Shown one piece after another: positions 62,276 through 64,000 of a DNA stretch of 64,000 bases. The position numbers were made by a program, and so were the translations under genes. The stretch is from positions 124,001 to 188,000 of the forward strand of contig JAFUIP010000014.1 of NCBI GenBank assembly GCA_017468435.1, in the 5' to 3' direction. Source of the DNA: Bacteroidales bacterium (lineage in GTDB: Bacteria > Bacteroidota > Bacteroidia > Bacteroidales > UBA1402). Below the pieces are notes generated by a model, which worked only from the letters and a program-made list of their open reading frames with translations, searched no databases and was not told where the DNA came from. Position 1 is the stretch's first letter; each line of letters begins with the position of its first letter.

Positions 62276-64000
62276 CTACGGTATGAAAATTTTCTTTCCT
62301 TTATGAATATACAATCCGCGTTCGGGACGGAGAACCTTGCGTCCCATCAGGTCGTAATAATTGGCGTCGTTTTCTATCTGAACTTGCTGCAAAGCATCGG
62401 CTTTTACTTGGTCAATTTGCCCGCTCAACTTTACGTTTGCCAAACCAATCTGCTTGGTATTTCCCAAATTATAAATGTAAAAAACCAACTTTCCATCGCC
62501 TACGGTGGCGGGGAAATTATCCTCGCTGAAATCGAAAGAGCAAGCCGAATAATTATTGTTTCTATCGGGCTTCAGGGCCGTCGTGATTTCCGTTTTCTTG
62601 CCTTCGTCGTTAATCCAGTAAACATCTACCGAGCCGCCATCGGTGCCACAACGAACTGCGTCGAAAGAGAGCGTGCCGGGCTTGAAAGATTCACCTGGCT
62701 TGGGGCTAACCGTGAAGGTGATTTTTGCCGATTCGCTGGGCGAAGACGTGGAGGCCGAAGGCTGGAATTTGGTGAACTTTACATTGGAATAGGTGCTGCT
62801 TGACAAGGAAAATCCCGTTTGCGCAGAAGCGGTGGAAGCAAGTACATCTTCGGGTTCTGAAACAGCGGCAGCGCCACAAGAGGCAGCACCCAAGGCCCAC
62901 GTAAGCACAACATCCTTGCGCACAGGTTCATAAGTAGTGGTGTCGGGCATGATTCCCTGCACTTCGCCTTCTGCATTCTGCGCTTCGGTGATATGCGAAA
63001 CAATGCCGTTCAAATACACTTCCAAGTTGGTATAACCTTCTGCGTTGACTATGTTTCCATCGGCTGCATCATTGGCATTCAAGCCATTGGCCGTTTCATA
63101 TTCGTCGGGCATGCCGTCGCCATCGCTGTCGGTCCAGGGCGTGGTTTGTTGCAAAGTGGGCCAAGCTGACCAATCGGCAGGCGCATCGGCCGGCTTGATA
63201 TCGTCTTGAGAATCGATCAGACCGGGCACCTTCGTACCGTTCTTTCCTGAGTATGAAGCTTTTCCTTCGCGAGTATCGTACACCATCAATTCATCCACGG
63301 CATCGCGATGCAAAGAAGCACCGGCATAAGCCAAAACCTTTTCGTAAGCTTTTTCGGCCGTATGCGTGGTGGTATAAACAAAATCGATAGGCGCGGCAAG
63401 CTTCATCTGCTGATGCACGGTTTCGTTGAAGGTGCCATCGTTTCCGTTTTTATCTATCTGATTGTAAATACCATAAGTCCAATTATCCTTGGTTACCACA
63501 TCGTGTTTCGAATTGACATTGCCTTTCACATAGAAAGTGCCCCAGACATGCCACATCGGATACCAACCATTCCAAGAACCATCGCTGTTCTGACAATACT
63601 CGGTGGTGCGGATGTTGATGGAAGCAATACGCTGCTGAATGCCTGTAGAACGCGTCAAGGTGCCGGGACCGGGCTTGTAGTAATTGTTGACAATGTTCAC
63701 GTTCATGCCTTCCCCACCGTAACAACCATTTCCGGCCCAATTGTAGATAACATTGTTTCTCAAGTCCATACGTTCATCGGTTTGTGTCGATTGACGCGGG
63801 CCCAGACGAGGTGTACGGCTGTTGTGATGTGCCATCAGGTTGTGATGATAACTGGCTCCCGAGCCGCCCCAGTTGCCGCCATAACCATGCGAACCCTTGC
63901 TATGTCCCGAATTATTAAGACTTTGCGAAACCAAACACCACTGCACCGTGATATCCCTCGAACCATACACCGACAAACATTCGTCTATACTCCAACTAAC
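62276..64000 (-). CDS. Pectate lyase (PL1-like), 5' end outside window, type IX-style tail
   Basis: The frame is open up to the window edge, so the start lies beyond it; 574 residues are visible. The N-terminal visible part fits the polysaccharide lyase 1 beta-helix: VSWSIDECLSVYGSRDITVQ, SQSLNNSGHSKGSHGYGGN and NVIYNWAGNGCYG. A calcium-binding loop region is near residue 300 (DSDGDGMPDEYE). A beta-sandwich domain and a C-terminal tail (YYDLMGRKVLRPERGLYIHK) of type IX style follow. It cleaves pectin outside the cell. Confidence 0.85.
   Translation of the reverse strand, partial: VSWSIDECLSVYGSRDITVQWCLVSQSLNNSGHSKGSHGYGGNWGGSGASYHHNLMAHHNSRTPRLGPRQSTQTDERMDLRNNVIYNWAGNGCYGGEGMNVNIVNNYYKPGPGTLTRSTGIQQRIASINIRTTEYCQNSDGSWNGWYPMWHVWGTFYVKGNVNSKHDVVTKDNWTYGIYNQIDKNGNDGTFNETVHQQMKLAAPIDFVYTTTHTAEKAYEKVLAYAGASLHRDAVDELMVYDTREGKASYSGKNGTKVPGLIDSQDDIKPADAPADWSAWPTLQQTTPWTDSDGDGMPDEYETANGLNANDAADGNIVNAEGYTNLEVYLNGIVSHITEAQNAEGEVQGIMPDTTTYEPVRKDVVLTWALGAASCGAAAVSEPEDVLASTASAQTGFSLSSSTYSNVKFTKFQPSASTSSPSESAKITFTVSPKPGESFKPGTLSFDAVRCGTDGGSVDVYWINDEGKKTEITTALKPDRNNNYSACSFDFSEDNFPATVGDGKLVFYIYNLGNTKQIGLANVKLSGQIDQVKADALQQVQIENDANYYDLMGRKVLRPERGLYIHKGKKIFIP

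Overview
The window comes from a Bacteroidota chromosome, most likely a Prevotellaceae-like member of the Bacteroidales. The evidence is a moderate GC content, Bacteroidota-type promoters (TTG/TTTG, 18-21 bases, then TAnnTTTG) in front of many genes, weak Shine-Dalgarno sequences, a type IX secretion gene (porT), two secreted proteins with type IX-style C-terminal tails, many lipoproteins and outer-membrane barrels, and typical family members such as DUF3575, DUF819 and NrdD/NrdG. Both window edges cut genes: the 3' part of a giant surface protein at the left, and a pectate lyase reading leftwards at the right.

Layout. 1-8.5 kb: giant glycine-rich surface protein. 8.5-18.8 kb: an OmpA/DUF3575-like envelope protein, a metal permease with a fused HMA domain, an HD protein, a CDP-alcohol phosphatidyltransferase/acyltransferase pair, a DUF819-nitroreductase-PepP operon, and a Ca/Na antiporter with a barrel-like protein. 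18.8-23.9 kb: a leftward chain of two rhomboids, a membrane-anchored EEP phosphodiesterase and PriA. 24-34 kb: housekeeping genes (HU, ArgS, a beta-CASP nuclease, ferredoxin, PorT, RsmE, an RluA-type pseudouridine synthase, S20, tRNA-Glu, an S41 protease, tRNA-Asn) and a candidate small RNA. 34-39.5 kb: a large TPR protein, a beta-barrel partner and RecO.

39.5-42.6 kb is the accessory part. A tRNA-Arg is followed by a strongly folded RNA with its own promoter and terminator, then AT-rich genes: a membrane/coiled-coil protein, a STAS-GHKL ATPase fusion, a small STAS-like (DUF4325-type) protein, and the stump of a truncated secreted protein. This is the best candidate here for an undescribed system: a possible partner-switching module next to a structured RNA.

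42.6-54.2 kb: a GNAT-like protein, an M16 protease and a cyclophilin in one operon; then a sugar operon (nucleotidyltransferase, galK, xylB, xylA); a GH3 glycosidase; and a CobW-type metallochaperone with a large His/Cys repeat. 54.4-64 kb: nrdDG, an esterase lipoprotein, and a leftward chain of pectate lyase, ArsB/NhaD-type permease, CPBP protease and CinA. Xylose isomerase/xylulokinase, galactokinase, GH3 and pectate lyase together suggest a plant-polysaccharide-using anaerobe.

A recurring oddity is short tandem duplications of 11-23 bp between genes. Several begin inside the last codons of a gene and copy its stop codon.
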